Shown here piece by piece: positions 16,691 to 24,557 of a stretch of 64,000 nucleotides of DNA. Made by a program: the position numbers and the translations under genes. This DNA is from Mucilaginibacter rubeus. GTDB lineage: Bacteria; Bacteroidota; Bacteroidia; Sphingobacteriales; Sphingobacteriaceae. How positions within the stretch are numbered: position 1 is the first letter of the stretch; every line of letters begins with the position of its first letter. The notes beneath the pieces were generated by a model. The model ran no database searches. It saw only the letters and a program-made list of their open reading frames with translations, and was not told the origin of the DNA. The DNA is taken from contig NZ_CP043450.1 in assembly GCF_003286415.2 (NCBI RefSeq), forward strand, positions 4,588,001 through 4,652,000, given 5' to 3'.

Positions 16691-17094
16691 TTGCTGCCCA
16701 GCGCTAAGATATGATCAAACTCTTCGCGCTTAACGCCCATTACCGACAGGCGTCCCTGTCTTACCAAACCAATATCCTGCAATTGAGGATCGGCCTTGAT
16801 CTGCTCAAGGGTTACCGGGGTTTTGAGGGCCTCAACCGGCGACAGGTCAACCACCACCCAATTGGTATCATCGGTTGTAGGGTCCTGGTAAGCTTCTTTT
16901 ACTACTTTGGCTATGCCTACAATCTCTTTTCCCTCGTTACTGTGATAAAATAAAACAAGGTCGCCCTCTTTCATTTCCCTGAGATTGTTGCGTGCCTGGT
17001 AATTGCGCACACCATCCCAAAAAGTACGACCATCCTTATTAAATTTTTCCCAGCTGTATTTAAAGGGTTCACTCTTAACTAACCAATGTTGCAT
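16687..17094 (-). CDS. EVE-domain protein
   Basis: A 135-residue EVE/PUA-like protein (thymocyte nuclear protein 1 type): MQHWLVKSEPFKYSWEKF, WDGVRNYQARNNLREMKEGD, LVLFYHSN, GIAKVVKEAYQDPT. EVE domains bind modified bases in DNA or RNA, and some occur in modification-dependent restriction systems. Here it is a stand-alone protein and the first gene of an operon with a carbohydrate module, an odd partnership. The divergent neighbour is the ATPase-TOPRIM gene. Confidence 0.93.
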   Translation of the reverse strand: MQHWLVKSEPFKYSWEKFNKDGRTFWDGVRNYQARNNLREMKEGDLVLFYHSNEGKEIVGIAKVVKEAYQDPTTDDTNWVVVDLSPVEALKTPVTLEQIKADPQLQDIGLVRQGRLSVMGVKREEFDHILALGSK

Positions 17095-17503
17095 TTGTAC
17101 GGTATAAATTTATTGTTACGTAAAAATGTAAAAAAGGCAGCAGAAACTAAAATGCCCGGCAAGCCATACAGGGCATTGTTACAATTATATTACGGGTTGG
17201 AGTGGTGATGTAGGGGGAGCTTGTTATGGGTAAAAGTAAAAATAGGTGATGTCACAAACCTTATCGAGCGGTAGGCTTTAAGTCTATAGTATGACAGGAA
17301 AGCTTTTTAAGAAAAGAAAATGAAAGCACTATCAATTATATGGCAAGTATAGGCTATTATCGCATTGCTCTTCGCTTTAATTTAGAATTGAACTTGGCAA
17401 TCAACAAAGGTATATAATTGATACTGTTTATTATAGTAATCATCAAATACTTTATACAATAATATTGTTTTACTATTTTTATGATATCTAAATCTTATTA
17501 AAG
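17095..17503. other. AT-rich divergent spacer between EVE and ATPase-TOPRIM genes
   Basis: It must hold promoters for both flanking genes. I see no clear TAnnTTTG box, no palindrome and no ORF of note. The right half (from about 17300) is markedly AT-rich like the gene that follows, so an acquired segment may begin here. No direct repeat matching a sequence beyond the ATPase gene was recognised. Confidence 0.5.
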
Positions 17504-19366
17504 ATGTATTTGCAAATAGTTGAAAATCAGAAAAGATTAAAAAACACTACTACAGATATTTACCTTCCAGATTTCGTCGTGATTACAGGGGCAAATGGGT
17601 CAGGGAAATCTCAACTACTCGAATCTATAAAAACTAACTTCAAAATTGACTCAATGCAGGAGAAAGTTTTTTATCCGAGTTCAACATTAAAAAATGCAGA
17701 CGAAGTGCCATATGACAGGGAAAAAATAAGTTTAATAGGTCTAAATCAATTTCAACCACATAGCGGTAATGCTAAAAGTATTATAGAAGATAAGGCAAAC
17801 TTTCAGCGGCTTCTCTCAATTTCTAATATCATTGCAAGTGAGATTGAGCTCAATCCGGCTGTCGATGTCTTAAATCCCAATAACTTCAATACTGAGTTTC
17901 TACGTATATACATCACTCCTGAAGCTACTTATAACCCAAGCATTCTTCGAGAATTGCAACGAGTAGAGTTAGAGGTAATTGATATTGTTGCAAAAAAAAG
18001 TGGCAAAGCTCTTGGCGATTTAAAATTCCACGATTTTACAATTTACAGTCCTATTCCAAAATCTGGCCTTTTTTCTTCTAACCTTACAACGTTATTCTTG
18101 CAGTTTTTGCAAAAAGAGAAGTATTATCCACATAAAGCTGATGAAGAAGTAGCGCCATGGATTACTTTCGAAAAAATACTGGAAAGAGGAAAACTACCTT
18201 TTAACCTTGTTTACCCCAAACTCAATGAAAGCGGTTATGTGGAAGCTCTTTTATTAGATAAAGATACTGGCCAACAATTAAAATTTGAAGGACTGTCATC
18301 CGGGGAAAAAACTATTATGTCGTTGGTGTTTGCGTTATATAACTCCGAATTGGAAAAGAACAGCAACGAGAGTCAATTTCCCGAGGTTATCTTATTTGAT
18401 GAACCTGACGCCAGTTTGCACCCCTCTTTAACCAAAAATTTTCTACAAGTTATACAGGATGTGTTTATAAAAGACAATAAGGTTAAAGTAATAATGACAA
18501 CACATTCACCATCTACAATAGCGCTATCCCCCATCGACTCTATCTTTTTGATGAAAAATGGAAATTTAGAGTTAGTAAACAAAGACGATGCCATAATATC
18601 CTTAACCGAAGGATTAAGTAATTTAACAATCTTATATGAACATGTTAAACAAGTCTTCGTCGAAGCGGAGTTTGATGTATATTTTTATCAGACTTTGTAT
18701 AATCTTATTTTGAATGATTATTTGAATCCGGATAAAGTTTTGACATTTATGGCATCTGGCAAGAAAAACGAGGCGGGTTGCGATAAAGTAATAGAATATA
18801 CCAACCTAATTTCAGCAAATGGCAATAAAACAATCTGCGGTTTAATAGACTGGGATTTAAATAAAAATAGAGAAACAGATAGAATTATCGTATTCGGGCT
18901 AAACAAAAGATATACTGTTGAAAATTACGTTTTTGACCCTACTTTCTTAGCATTTTTCTTACTTCTTGAACAAGCAGAGGATGTTTGTAAAATTGGTTTC
19001 GATCTGACTGATAACATTATTACAGTCACGAACATTAGCCAAGAAAAGCTACAGAACTGTGTTAATCTAATAGTAGATAGAGTTTATGAACATCGAGTAA
19101 AAAAAATATCGCCAGATGATACACCTACCAGGATTACACTATTAAATGGCTATTATATAATGTTACCTAAATGGTATTTGATATCTCCCGGACACGCTCT
19201 TGAAGAAAGCTGTATTGCAGCGTTTCCGAAGCTAAATGGATTTAATCAAAAGCCTGATAAGTTAAAAAAGGAGATAGTAAATAAAGTAATTAAGCTACAT
19301 TACAGGTTTCTGCCCGACGATATAATTGAACCATTCTCAAAACTTCAATCTATCTCCGTTAATTAG
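17504..19366 (+). CDS. ABC-type ATPase fused to TOPRIM/DUF4435-like domain (candidate defence protein)
   Basis: A 620-residue protein in two parts. Residues 1-370 are an SMC/OLD-like ATPase: Walker A GANGSGKS at 29-36, signature GLSSGEKTIMSL near 264, Walker B VILFDEPDASLHP near 297, and H-loop TTHSPS near 332. From about 380 there are motifs of a TOPRIM-like nuclease of the DUF4435 kind: VEAEFDVYFYQTL near 386, GLIDWDLN (DxD) near 447 and KRYTVENYVFDP near 469. In PARIS systems the ATPase AriA and the DUF4435 effector AriB are usually separate, though fused forms exist; OLD nucleases have a related layout. It is clearly AT-richer than its neighbours. The start is the first ATG after an AT-rich leader. 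Defence is inferred. Confidence 0.8.
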   Translation: MYLQIVENQKRLKNTTTDIYLPDFVVITGANGSGKSQLLESIKTNFKIDSMQEKVFYPSSTLKNADEVPYDREKISLIGLNQFQPHSGNAKSIIEDKANFQRLLSISNIIASEIELNPAVDVLNPNNFNTEFLRIYITPEATYNPSILRELQRVELEVIDIVAKKSGKALGDLKFHDFTIYSPIPKSGLFSSNLTTLFLQFLQKEKYYPHKADEEVAPWITFEKILERGKLPFNLVYPKLNESGYVEALLLDKDTGQQLKFEGLSSGEKTIMSLVFALYNSELEKNSNESQFPEVILFDEPDASLHPSLTKNFLQVIQDVFIKDNKVKVIMTTHSPSTIALSPIDSIFLMKNGNLELVNKDDAIISLTEGLSNLTILYEHVKQVFVEAEFDVYFYQTLYNLILNDYLNPDKVLTFMASGKKNEAGCDKVIEYTNLISANGNKTICGLIDWDLNKNRETDRIIVFGLNKRYTVENYVFDPTFLAFFLLLEQAEDVCKIGFDLTDNIITVTNISQEKLQNCVNLIVDRVYEHRVKKISPDDTPTRITLLNGYYIMLPKWYLISPGHALEESCIAAFPKLNGFNQKPDKLKKEIVNKVIKLHYRFLPDDIIEPFSKLQSISVN

Positions 19367-19505
19367 ATAGCTTTTCTTTATTTGCCCAACAACCAATCGG
19401 CTTTAATGTCTAACACCTTTACCATGGCACAAACTATAATAATTGAAAGGGCTTTTCTGAAGTAAATGCCAGGCAATAAAAGAATATTAATTTAAAAGGG
19501 CCAAT

Positions 19506-20093
19506 TTACTGATTACTCGTCAACAACTGCGATAACCTTTTAGCATTCCTGGCATTTAAGGTATTGGTTAGCGGGACCGAGGTGTAAACCGCTATCCCCT
19601 GTTCATCATCGGGATGAAAGCTTAGCAGTAGTTTTACCGTGCGCGACTCCCACATATAAACGTCCTGGTAATCATTGGGCTTTGCCGTGAAGGTGCCATA
19701 CCAGTGCAAAAACTTGCTGAGCATTTTGTATCCCTGGTCGCGGTTAAAAAAAACGTAAATATTCACCACCTTATGGTCATAGGTGCGTACGCAAATATGG
19801 CTTGCAGTTAAGCCGCCTTCCAGCTCTATTGGTTTTTCGGAATGATACTCATAGGTAATGCAGCTATCCGCATCCGGTTTACTGCCCTCACCGTCAAGAT
19901 AGGCCAGGCTCTGCTCCTGCTCGCCGGTTAATACGCCGCCCAAAGTAAATCCGCCAATACCGTTGCGGGCCTTCAAATAAGCCAACGACCCAACCTTCCC
20001 GGCTTGAGAAAAGCCCGGCGAGTGTAAACACATGATGATCAAAAGCCCTGTGACTACCCTGTAGGGCAAGTAGCAAAGAAACTTAGCTTTCAT
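19506..20093 (-). CDS. Secreted protein of unknown function
   Basis: A 195-residue protein with a signal peptide (hydrophobic core LLIIMCLHSPGFSQA at about residues 17-31). I do not recognise the mature domain. It has a Gly-rich start (ARNGIGGFTLGGVL), a central acidic segment and a probable beta-rich part (HKVVNIYVFFNRDQGYKML). It ends convergent with the ATPase gene and has its own 5' spacer of about 210 nt. Confidence 0.65.
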   Translation of the reverse strand: MKAKFLCYLPYRVVTGLLIIMCLHSPGFSQAGKVGSLAYLKARNGIGGFTLGGVLTGEQEQSLAYLDGEGSKPDADSCITYEYHSEKPIELEGGLTASHICVRTYDHKVVNIYVFFNRDQGYKMLSKFLHWYGTFTAKPNDYQDVYMWESRTVKLLLSFHPDDEQGIAVYTSVPLTNTLNARNAKRLSQLLTSNQ

Positions 20094-20304
20094 ATCCCCC
20101 TCCCAGTTTTACGTTGGTTAAACTAAGCGCCGCAACCAGCGCTTAAAAATGTTGCGTAAAACGAATTTGAAGAAATAATCAGCTGATTATCAAATCATAA
20201 GAACGATTGTACAAGAAATTGGATTGCCTTTACAATTTATTACACAGGTATCTGTTCAATTTTTTCACCAATGTGTATAATTAAATGCAAAGGATTTTTA
20301 CCTG

Positions 20305-21135
20305 TCAATCAGCAAGCATATATCCTTTAAGTTTATCCTGCAATGCAGTGGCCTGGGATACGAGGGTTTTATCGGTGATAAATTGATTTAAATCGATATC
20401 CGGCCCAATAAGGTTTTCTTTAAAAATATCCCTGAACCTGGAGTATTTTAAAGCCAGGTTCCACTTGTTTTTCAGGTACTCAAAAACCTGCTCGTCCTCA
20501 TCTTTCAGCATGGAGTAGTTAACCACAACAAAAGCATCGCGCGGTAAAGTTTCAATACATTTCAGGATATCCTGGTTATAGGCTATCCAGACTTTTAGAT
20601 ATTCGGTAGCATGATCATTACAAAACTGTACTATGCGACGCGCCCGCCTGAACTTCGTCCACACCAATCTTGAAAAATATTTGCGGGCCATGTATTTATT
20701 ATCTACCCATTTAAATTCGCGTCTTAAAAGCGAACTTACTACCGATTGATAATCGCGCAGGATAACCAGGTAACAGGCATCAGGTAATAACTCTTTATAT
20801 ACATCTAAAAACAAGCAGGTACGCGGATCTTTCCATCCCCATTGATCGTACAGCTGCTGTTTTACCTTAATAATGCTTTTAAGCTTTTCCTTTTCGTAAA
20901 TGGTAAACTCGGCCACGTGCTCAACCGTAAGCCCCGATGATGGCAGGTTATGATCGGCAAGAATCTCTTCGTGCATTTTCAAAAACTCGATATCTTCAAA
21001 ATGCCCCTCTACATTGCCGTAACTCCCGGGTACAAGTTTTTCGCCGGTTTGCAGGCCGCATTTACTTAACCACTGGGTAATAAGCGAGGTGCCGGAACGG
21101 TGCATTCCGGTAATGATCAGTACTCTTTTTTGCAT
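20305..21135 (-). CDS. Sulfotransferase family protein
   Basis: A 276-residue cytosolic protein. RVLIITGMHRSGTSLITQWL is the PAPS 5'-phosphosulfate-binding loop of the sulfotransferase_3-type family, and WGWKDPRTCLFLDVY with VILRDYQSVVSSLLRR is the 3'-phosphate-binding region. The acceptor is unknown; a surface glycan or lipid is plausible. The next gene upstream in the same direction encodes APS kinase, which makes PAPS, so the two form a sulfation pair 23 nt apart. Confidence 0.88.
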   Translation of the reverse strand: MQKRVLIITGMHRSGTSLITQWLSKCGLQTGEKLVPGSYGNVEGHFEDIEFLKMHEEILADHNLPSSGLTVEHVAEFTIYEKEKLKSIIKVKQQLYDQWGWKDPRTCLFLDVYKELLPDACYLVILRDYQSVVSSLLRREFKWVDNKYMARKYFSRLVWTKFRRARRIVQFCNDHATEYLKVWIAYNQDILKCIETLPRDAFVVVNYSMLKDEDEQVFEYLKNKWNLALKYSRFRDIFKENLIGPDIDLNQFITDKTLVSQATALQDKLKGYMLAD

Positions 21136-21158
21136 AAATCAGTTATAAGCGTCCTTTT

Positions 21159-21725
21159 TTATGAGGTATAGCTTGGTATTTTTTGTGTCTGCTTTTTAAC
21201 AGGATGCAGATTGTTTATAATATAATATAGCAGTGAAGAGGTACTTTGTTGTATGGTATAATTGCAGGTATCAATATACAGATCGGGGTTAACAGGTATT
21301 TCAAACGTATCATTAATCCCTGTCAGGTTATTTAATTTATCGGGATGCCCGTCGGGAAGCAGTGCTCGTTTATACAAGCCTTTGGTATCGCGGTCTATAA
21401 GTTTATTAACCGGACAGTCTACATGAACAATGTTTACATGATCATATTTTTCGGCAAGTTCCTGCCTGATCTCATCATACGGGTTTATGGCGCTAACAAT
21501 AGTAACTATGCCTTGCGCGCTAAAGCGACTGGCTACAAAGCCCAGGCGGCGAATGTTTTCATTACGGTCCTCTTTACTAAAGCCCAGATCGCGGCAAAGC
21601 GCCGCCCGGTATTCATCACCGTCAATGATCTCAATTTTAATATTCAGACTCTTTAATTCGGCGGCTACACTTTTTGCTAAAGTTGTTTTGCCCGCACCCG
21701 ATAATCCGCAAAATAAAAGTATCAT
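21159..21725 (-). CDS. cysC: Adenylylsulfate (APS) kinase
   Basis: A 188-residue protein with P-loop FCGLSGAGKTTLAKS at the N-terminus, IDGDEYRAALCRDLGFSKED, RNENIRRLGFVA and CPVNKLIDRDTKGLYKRA, all APS-kinase motifs. It phosphorylates adenylyl sulfate to PAPS. No ATP sulfurylase or PAPS reductase genes are nearby, so supply of PAPS to the adjacent sulfotransferase, rather than sulfur assimilation, is the likely job. A stretch of about 15 residues past the usual end (VKKQTQKIPSYTS) is extra. Confidence 0.92.
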   Translation of the reverse strand: MILLFCGLSGAGKTTLAKSVAAELKSLNIKIEIIDGDEYRAALCRDLGFSKEDRNENIRRLGFVASRFSAQGIVTIVSAINPYDEIRQELAEKYDHVNIVHVDCPVNKLIDRDTKGLYKRALLPDGHPDKLNNLTGINDTFEIPVNPDLYIDTCNYTIQQSTSSLLYYIINNLHPVKKQTQKIPSYTS

Positions 21726-21841
21726 GACCGTAATTTCTAAGTTAGTTAAGCTTGTTAATTAGCCCCAAAAAGCGCTTAGGACAAGTGAACTTAGAGATTA
21801 ATAGGCTGAATATTTTTGTTACATTGTAAATAATCAATTAC

Positions 21842-21940
21842 ATGAAAGTCAGGATAATAGAAAGTCAGGCGAAAAAACGGTGTGTACCGGCCCAAAATGA
21901 AGTTTTCATGAATAAATACGTGTATACGGTCAAACACTAA
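21842..21940 (+). CDS. Candidate 32-residue small protein
   Basis: ATG to TAA encoding 32 residues (begins MKVRIIESQAKKRC, ends MNKYVYTVKH), basic. A TATTTTTG promoter box lies at 21811-21818, 23 nt before the ATG, and a GTAGCGCTAC palindrome follows the stop codon directly. I do not recognise the peptide. The promoter placement is the main support; coding is not proven. Confidence 0.4.
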   Translation: MKVRIIESQAKKRCVPAQNEVFMNKYVYTVKH

Positions 21941-22005
21941 GTAGCGCTACACTTAACAAAAATGTTACGGGATTTAATTAATTAGAAATGATTTTGGAGA
22001 ACTTT

Positions 22006-22389
22006 TTATAACGCCCCGGTATCTTCGGCCGCCGGCCCCTCTTTATCCTTTTTAAAAAGCAAAACAAGCGCGCTTATTTGCAACACATCAATAATGATAG
22101 CTATGCAACCCGCAATAATGTTTGTCTTGAACGTAGCGGGAAGATTGATAACATCGGGCGTTATGGTTAAAAGCAATAAACCCAGTAATACCCATTTAGC
22201 CCATTTGTGTCCCTGCCTGATAAAAAGCGCAAGCAGCAGTAATATCCCCAGTGCAATACAGGTAGCTAAGGCAAGATTAAAAGAAGCCGATCTGCTACCG
22301 CTTAAATAGTAATAAACCAAATATAAAGCCGCTGAAATACGAATAAGTGTGGATGCCGTATTGGCTCTTGATAGTGATGATAGGGTCAT
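22006..22389 (-). CDS. Small four-helix membrane protein of unknown function
   Basis: A 127-residue protein with hydrophobic segments at about residues 18-34, 38-58, 66-84 and 90-112, and a charged C-terminal tail (KKDKEGPAAEDTGAL). No family is recognised. It is 20 nt downstream of holA on the same strand, so it may be cotranscribed. Confidence 0.65.
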   Translation of the reverse strand: MTLSSLSRANTASTLIRISAALYLVYYYLSGSRSASFNLALATCIALGILLLLALFIRQGHKWAKWVLLGLLLLTITPDVINLPATFKTNIIAGCIAIIIDVLQISALVLLFKKDKEGPAAEDTGAL

Positions 22390-22409
22390 AACGGTTAATT
22401 GAGTAGGTA

Positions 22410-23432
22410 TTAATGCAAAATCTTAAACATCAGTTCCTTCATCAACTCGCCATGCGGGGCGTTTGATTCAACACCTTTGCTTTTCAGATCATATTCGCAC
22501 AGGTAACTGATCACCTGGAAAACTTTACCAAGCGGATAGTTGCGGGCAGCCTGTTCATAATCTTTTATGAAATACGGATTTACCCCCATCTCTTTAGCCA
22601 GGTTTTGCGGGGTTTTATCTTTTACATAATGATAAACCAGTACTTTACTGAAAAAGTTGTTCAGGTTACCTAATACCAGCACAATGGGGTTTGATTTGGG
22701 ATTGGCTTCAAAGTAGTTGATGATCTGGTTTACCTTGTAGGCATCCTTTTTAGTAAGCGCGGTTTGCAGCTCAAACACATTATACTCTTTGCTGATGCCA
22801 ATGTTATCCTGAATGTGTTTCAGCGTGATTTCCTGCCCCGCGCTAACGTTCAGCATCAGCTTTTCAAGCTCATTGGCAATTTTGGCGAGGTCGTTACCCA
22901 GGTACTCGGCAATCATGGCCGATCCCTGCTGGTTCATTTTATAGCCTTTTTCGCTTACATAACCTTCAACCCAAGCCGGTACTTTGTTATCATACAAAGT
23001 TGCCGATTCAAAAATGAGCCCCTTTTTTTCGATGGCTTTGTAGGTTTTTTTACGCTTGTCAAACTTGCCGTATTTGTAGCAGAAAACAAGGATGGTGCTG
23101 GGCAGCGGATTTTCGAGATAACTTAATACAGGGTCGATACTTTTTTTGTTATCATCTTCCTTACCCCATTTCATATCCTGGGCTTCCTTTACCAGTACAA
23201 CCTGGTAATCGGCCATCATAGGGTAGCGCTTGGCCGCGTTAAGCACGGTCATGATATCGGTATCCTTGCCATAAACCACGGTTTGATTAAAACCGCGCTC
23301 GTGCTCCGGAAGCAAATGATGTTCAACATAATTACTAACCAGATCGATAAAATAAGGTTCCTCACCATGCAGCAGGTACAGCGGTTTAAACTTACGGTTC
23401 TTAAGGTCCTTTAATATCTCGGCAGCAGTCAT
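22410..23432 (-). CDS. holA: DNA polymerase III subunit delta
   Basis: A 340-residue protein with the HolA N-terminal domain (PLYLLHGEEPYFIDLV, AAKRYPMMADYQVVLVKEAQ), a central AAA+-like fold without P-loop (STILVFCYKYGKFDKRKKTY, GSAMIAEYLGNDLAKIANEL) and the C-terminal collar domain (NPIVLVLGNLNNFFSKVLVY). Delta opens the beta sliding clamp within the clamp-loader complex. Length and motifs are normal. Confidence 0.93.
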   Translation of the reverse strand: MTAAEILKDLKNRKFKPLYLLHGEEPYFIDLVSNYVEHHLLPEHERGFNQTVVYGKDTDIMTVLNAAKRYPMMADYQVVLVKEAQDMKWGKEDDNKKSIDPVLSYLENPLPSTILVFCYKYGKFDKRKKTYKAIEKKGLIFESATLYDNKVPAWVEGYVSEKGYKMNQQGSAMIAEYLGNDLAKIANELEKLMLNVSAGQEITLKHIQDNIGISKEYNVFELQTALTKKDAYKVNQIINYFEANPKSNPIVLVLGNLNNFFSKVLVYHYVKDKTPQNLAKEMGVNPYFIKDYEQAARNYPLGKVFQVISYLCEYDLKSKGVESNAPHGELMKELMFKILH

Positions 23433-23516
23433 ATTTTGAACTTCAAAAGTACTAAGTACCGAGCCAAAAAGTGGAATGTATTTTTATTTAGAAGAATGCC
23501 CAACGATATATTTGTT

Positions 23517-23567
23517 AATTTTGAACCCCGACTTAAGACTAATAACTTAATACTTCAGACTTTTCAA
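23517..23567. repeat. acttaagac-type phrase repeat
   Basis: GACTTAAGACTAATAACTTA and ATACTTCAGAC repeat the degenerate phrase class also seen at 6574 and within valS (30804-30860). It lies between the divergent genes holA and the HsdR-N gene. Confidence 0.5.
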
Positions 23568-23568
23568 A

Positions 23569-24021
23569 ATGCTCCAACCGCTTAATCTGCCCCCTCACCC
23601 CTTCAAAATAAGCGACGATAACGGCACATTAACCCTTTTTGACGAGATCCGTAAGAAAACCATCGTCATTACACCCGAAGAATGGGTACGCCAGCATTTT
23701 GTACAATATCTCATTAAACAAAAAAAATACCCCCGCTCGCTCATCAAACTGGAAGGCGGCCTTAAGCTTAATACCCTGCAAAAGCGCACCGATATTGTAG
23801 TATTCAATCCCGATGGTCAACGCATCTTAATGGTGGAATGCAAAGCGCCTTCAGTAACTATCGATCAAAAAACCTTCGACCAGATAGCCCGGTATAATAT
23901 GGTACATAAGGTATCCCTGCTTGCAGTAAGCAATGGCTTGCAGCATTATTACTGCACCATCGACCATGAAAACTGCACCTATCAGTTTATTGAAGAGTTG
24001 CCGGTGTATGTTAAGGGGTAG
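23569..24021 (+). CDS. HsdR N-terminal-like (PD-D/ExK) protein
   Basis: A 150-residue protein covering just the type I restriction enzyme R-subunit N-terminal domain: PEEWVRQHFVQYLIKQKKYP, then GGLKLNTLQKRTDIVVF and ILMVECKAPSVTI, which provide the Asp and Glu-x-Lys of a PD-(D/E)xK nuclease core. It has no helicase part and no HsdM or HsdS neighbours. Such short proteins are common in Bacteroidota and are probably not a restriction system; a repair or housekeeping nuclease role is possible. Confidence 0.82.
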   Translation: MLQPLNLPPHPFKISDDNGTLTLFDEIRKKTIVITPEEWVRQHFVQYLIKQKKYPRSLIKLEGGLKLNTLQKRTDIVVFNPDGQRILMVECKAPSVTIDQKTFDQIARYNMVHKVSLLAVSNGLQHYYCTIDHENCTYQFIEELPVYVKG

Positions 24022-24557
24022 ATATATAAGGTCGTCATTGCGAGGCACGGAGCAATCGCACAGAGGCAGGTAACGATTATTGTTGTAACGAACTTACATC
24101 GTCGCGCTCTTGGCCGCGCGAGGGCCAGGTACTTTTGTAGCCACAAAAGTGCCCAAAAAGGCTTGCAGCAGAAAGGCTTCTTTGCGCACACCCTACCCAA
24201 AGTCCATCGCCCGGCCTTTGCCCTGCAAAACGAACAGAACCACGGGCTGCAATTATTTTGCCCCGATTCACCCTATCCCCAGCTTCTGCAAAAACTTGCT
24301 ATGCCCCCTGCAGCCGCAGCATTCCCCGCATTGTTCTGCCCGTTTTCACCCGAAGCTGATCTGCTGCGAAAAACATCCGGTTTTAATTATACCATGGGTA
24401 GCGAAAGCGAAGAATCTTCTTCAATATACAGGGCCGCCATGTATGGTGAAGAAGATGCTTCGTTCCTCAGCATGACAAACGCTTTTTAATGTTATGATAA
24501 CAGTTATTTATTCCCTATTTTGGGCGGCATAACCTCATCAATTATAACATTTTACTC
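24022..24557. repeat. Composite repeat region: half palindrome, GC-rich block and TCATGCTGAGGAACG element
   Basis: Three pieces lie in order. 24030-24060 is a solitary arm GTCATTGCGAGGCACGGAGC. Around 24100-24390 is a GC-rich block with a hairpin (24128-24153, ACTTTTGT/ACAAAAGT). 24394-24478 is a palindrome whose minus-strand reading begins TCATGCTGAGGAACGAAGC and ends GAAGAAGATTCTTCGC. ORFs across the block change frame within repeats and look spurious. Confidence 0.6.

Noticed and set aside
14475..17094. Polysaccharide utilisation locus
   Set aside because: No SusC/SusD pair or regulator; only a CBM9-like and a glycosidase-like gene follow EVE.
23569..24021. Type I restriction system
   Set aside because: Only the HsdR N-terminal-type domain exists; no helicase, HsdM or HsdS gene is near.
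24163..24489. 108-residue ORF and the overlapping 121-residue ORF at 24110
   Set aside because: They run through repeat pieces, share the same bases in two frames, and show no domain or promoter; best seen as repeat DNA.
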